A DNA stretch of 64,000 nucleotides, from assembly GCF_001613305.1 (NCBI RefSeq), contig NZ_BDCC01000064.1, positions 1-64,000 of the forward strand, in the 5' to 3' direction. The translations under genes were made by a program, and so were the position numbers. The notes beneath the pieces were generated by a model, which saw only the letters and a list, made by a program, of their open reading frames with translations, made no database searches and was not told the DNA's origin. Source of the DNA: Nocardia vaccinii NBRC 15922 (lineage in GTDB: Bacteria; Actinomycetota; Actinomycetes; Mycobacteriales; Mycobacteriaceae). Shown in pieces: positions 63,975 to 64,000 of the stretch; the first letter of the stretch is position 1, and each line of letters begins with the position of its first letter.

Positions 63975-64000
63975 CGCCGGGCCTGGAAATCGTGTCGTCG

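Overview
The window is about 64 kb of GC-rich actinobacterial chromosome. Gene content points to Mycobacteriales (the old Corynebacteriales), most likely Nocardia or a close relative. The markers are whiB1, the mtrA-mtrB-lpqB operon, sigH with its zinc anti-sigma gene rshA, the 24-residue ribosomal protein bL37, pdtaS, moeZ, and a gene order that follows the M. tuberculosis Rv3205c-Rv3252c region closely. The genus call is an inference. The Rv comparisons throughout come from remembered family and genome knowledge, not from a search. No rRNA, tRNA, insertion sequence, prophage or CRISPR array was seen.

Layout. 0-2.9 kb: 5' part of nirB (running off the left edge), an MFS transporter and a GntR regulator. 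3.0-13.7 kb: conserved block TIGR02569 protein, moeZ, DUF3152 protease-like protein, TetR, DUF3107, ferritin-like protein, alpha/beta hydrolase, DEAD helicase and beta-propeller protein. 13.7-17.5 kb: accessory insert (methyltransferase/MarR pair with twin operators, small secreted protein, nucleotidyltransferase, two orphan small proteins). 17.5-23.6 kb: cutA, phosphatase, acetyltransferases, a DGPF protein with its ECF42-type sigma factor, lipid kinase, whiB1. 23.6-24.8 kb: gene-free and rich in repeats. 24.8-28.9 kb: pdtaS, biotinylated protein, bL37, rshA-sigH, ybaK. 29-37.3 kb: MarR, secreted proteins, SRAP protein, aldehyde dehydrogenase, Uma2 protein, aroA-rsgA, secreted peptidase. 37.5-47.6 kb: secA, an Rv3235-family gene, and a lipid block (WS/DGAT-like acyltransferase, DUF6912, ferredoxin reductase, two tandem acyl-CoA desaturases). 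47.8-58.4 kb: bluB, hpf, comFC-like gene, lpqB-mtrB-mtrA, tmk, sahH. 58.5-64 kb: alkB without its usual rubredoxin genes, a CitAB-type two-component system, and a divergent dctA.

How the genes work together. Three regulatory hubs dominate: SigH-RshA (thiol/oxidative stress, with a visible autoregulatory promoter), MtrAB-LpqB (cell envelope and division), and WhiB1. The reductase and desaturases share an operator-like motif and probably form one electron-transfer and desaturation pathway. The CitAB-like kinase and regulator beside dctA look like a C4-dicarboxylate sensing and uptake unit.

Most interesting signals. (1) An ~84-nt non-coding module shared by the upstream regions of the DUF3107 gene and pdtaS. 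(2) A ~190-bp dispersed repeat carrying a very long hairpin, in two near-identical copies 32 kb apart. (3) A 21-bp motif shared by the reductase and second desaturase. (4) A SigH reading frame with two credible starts. (5) A WS/DGAT-family protein whose second active-site histidine is serine.
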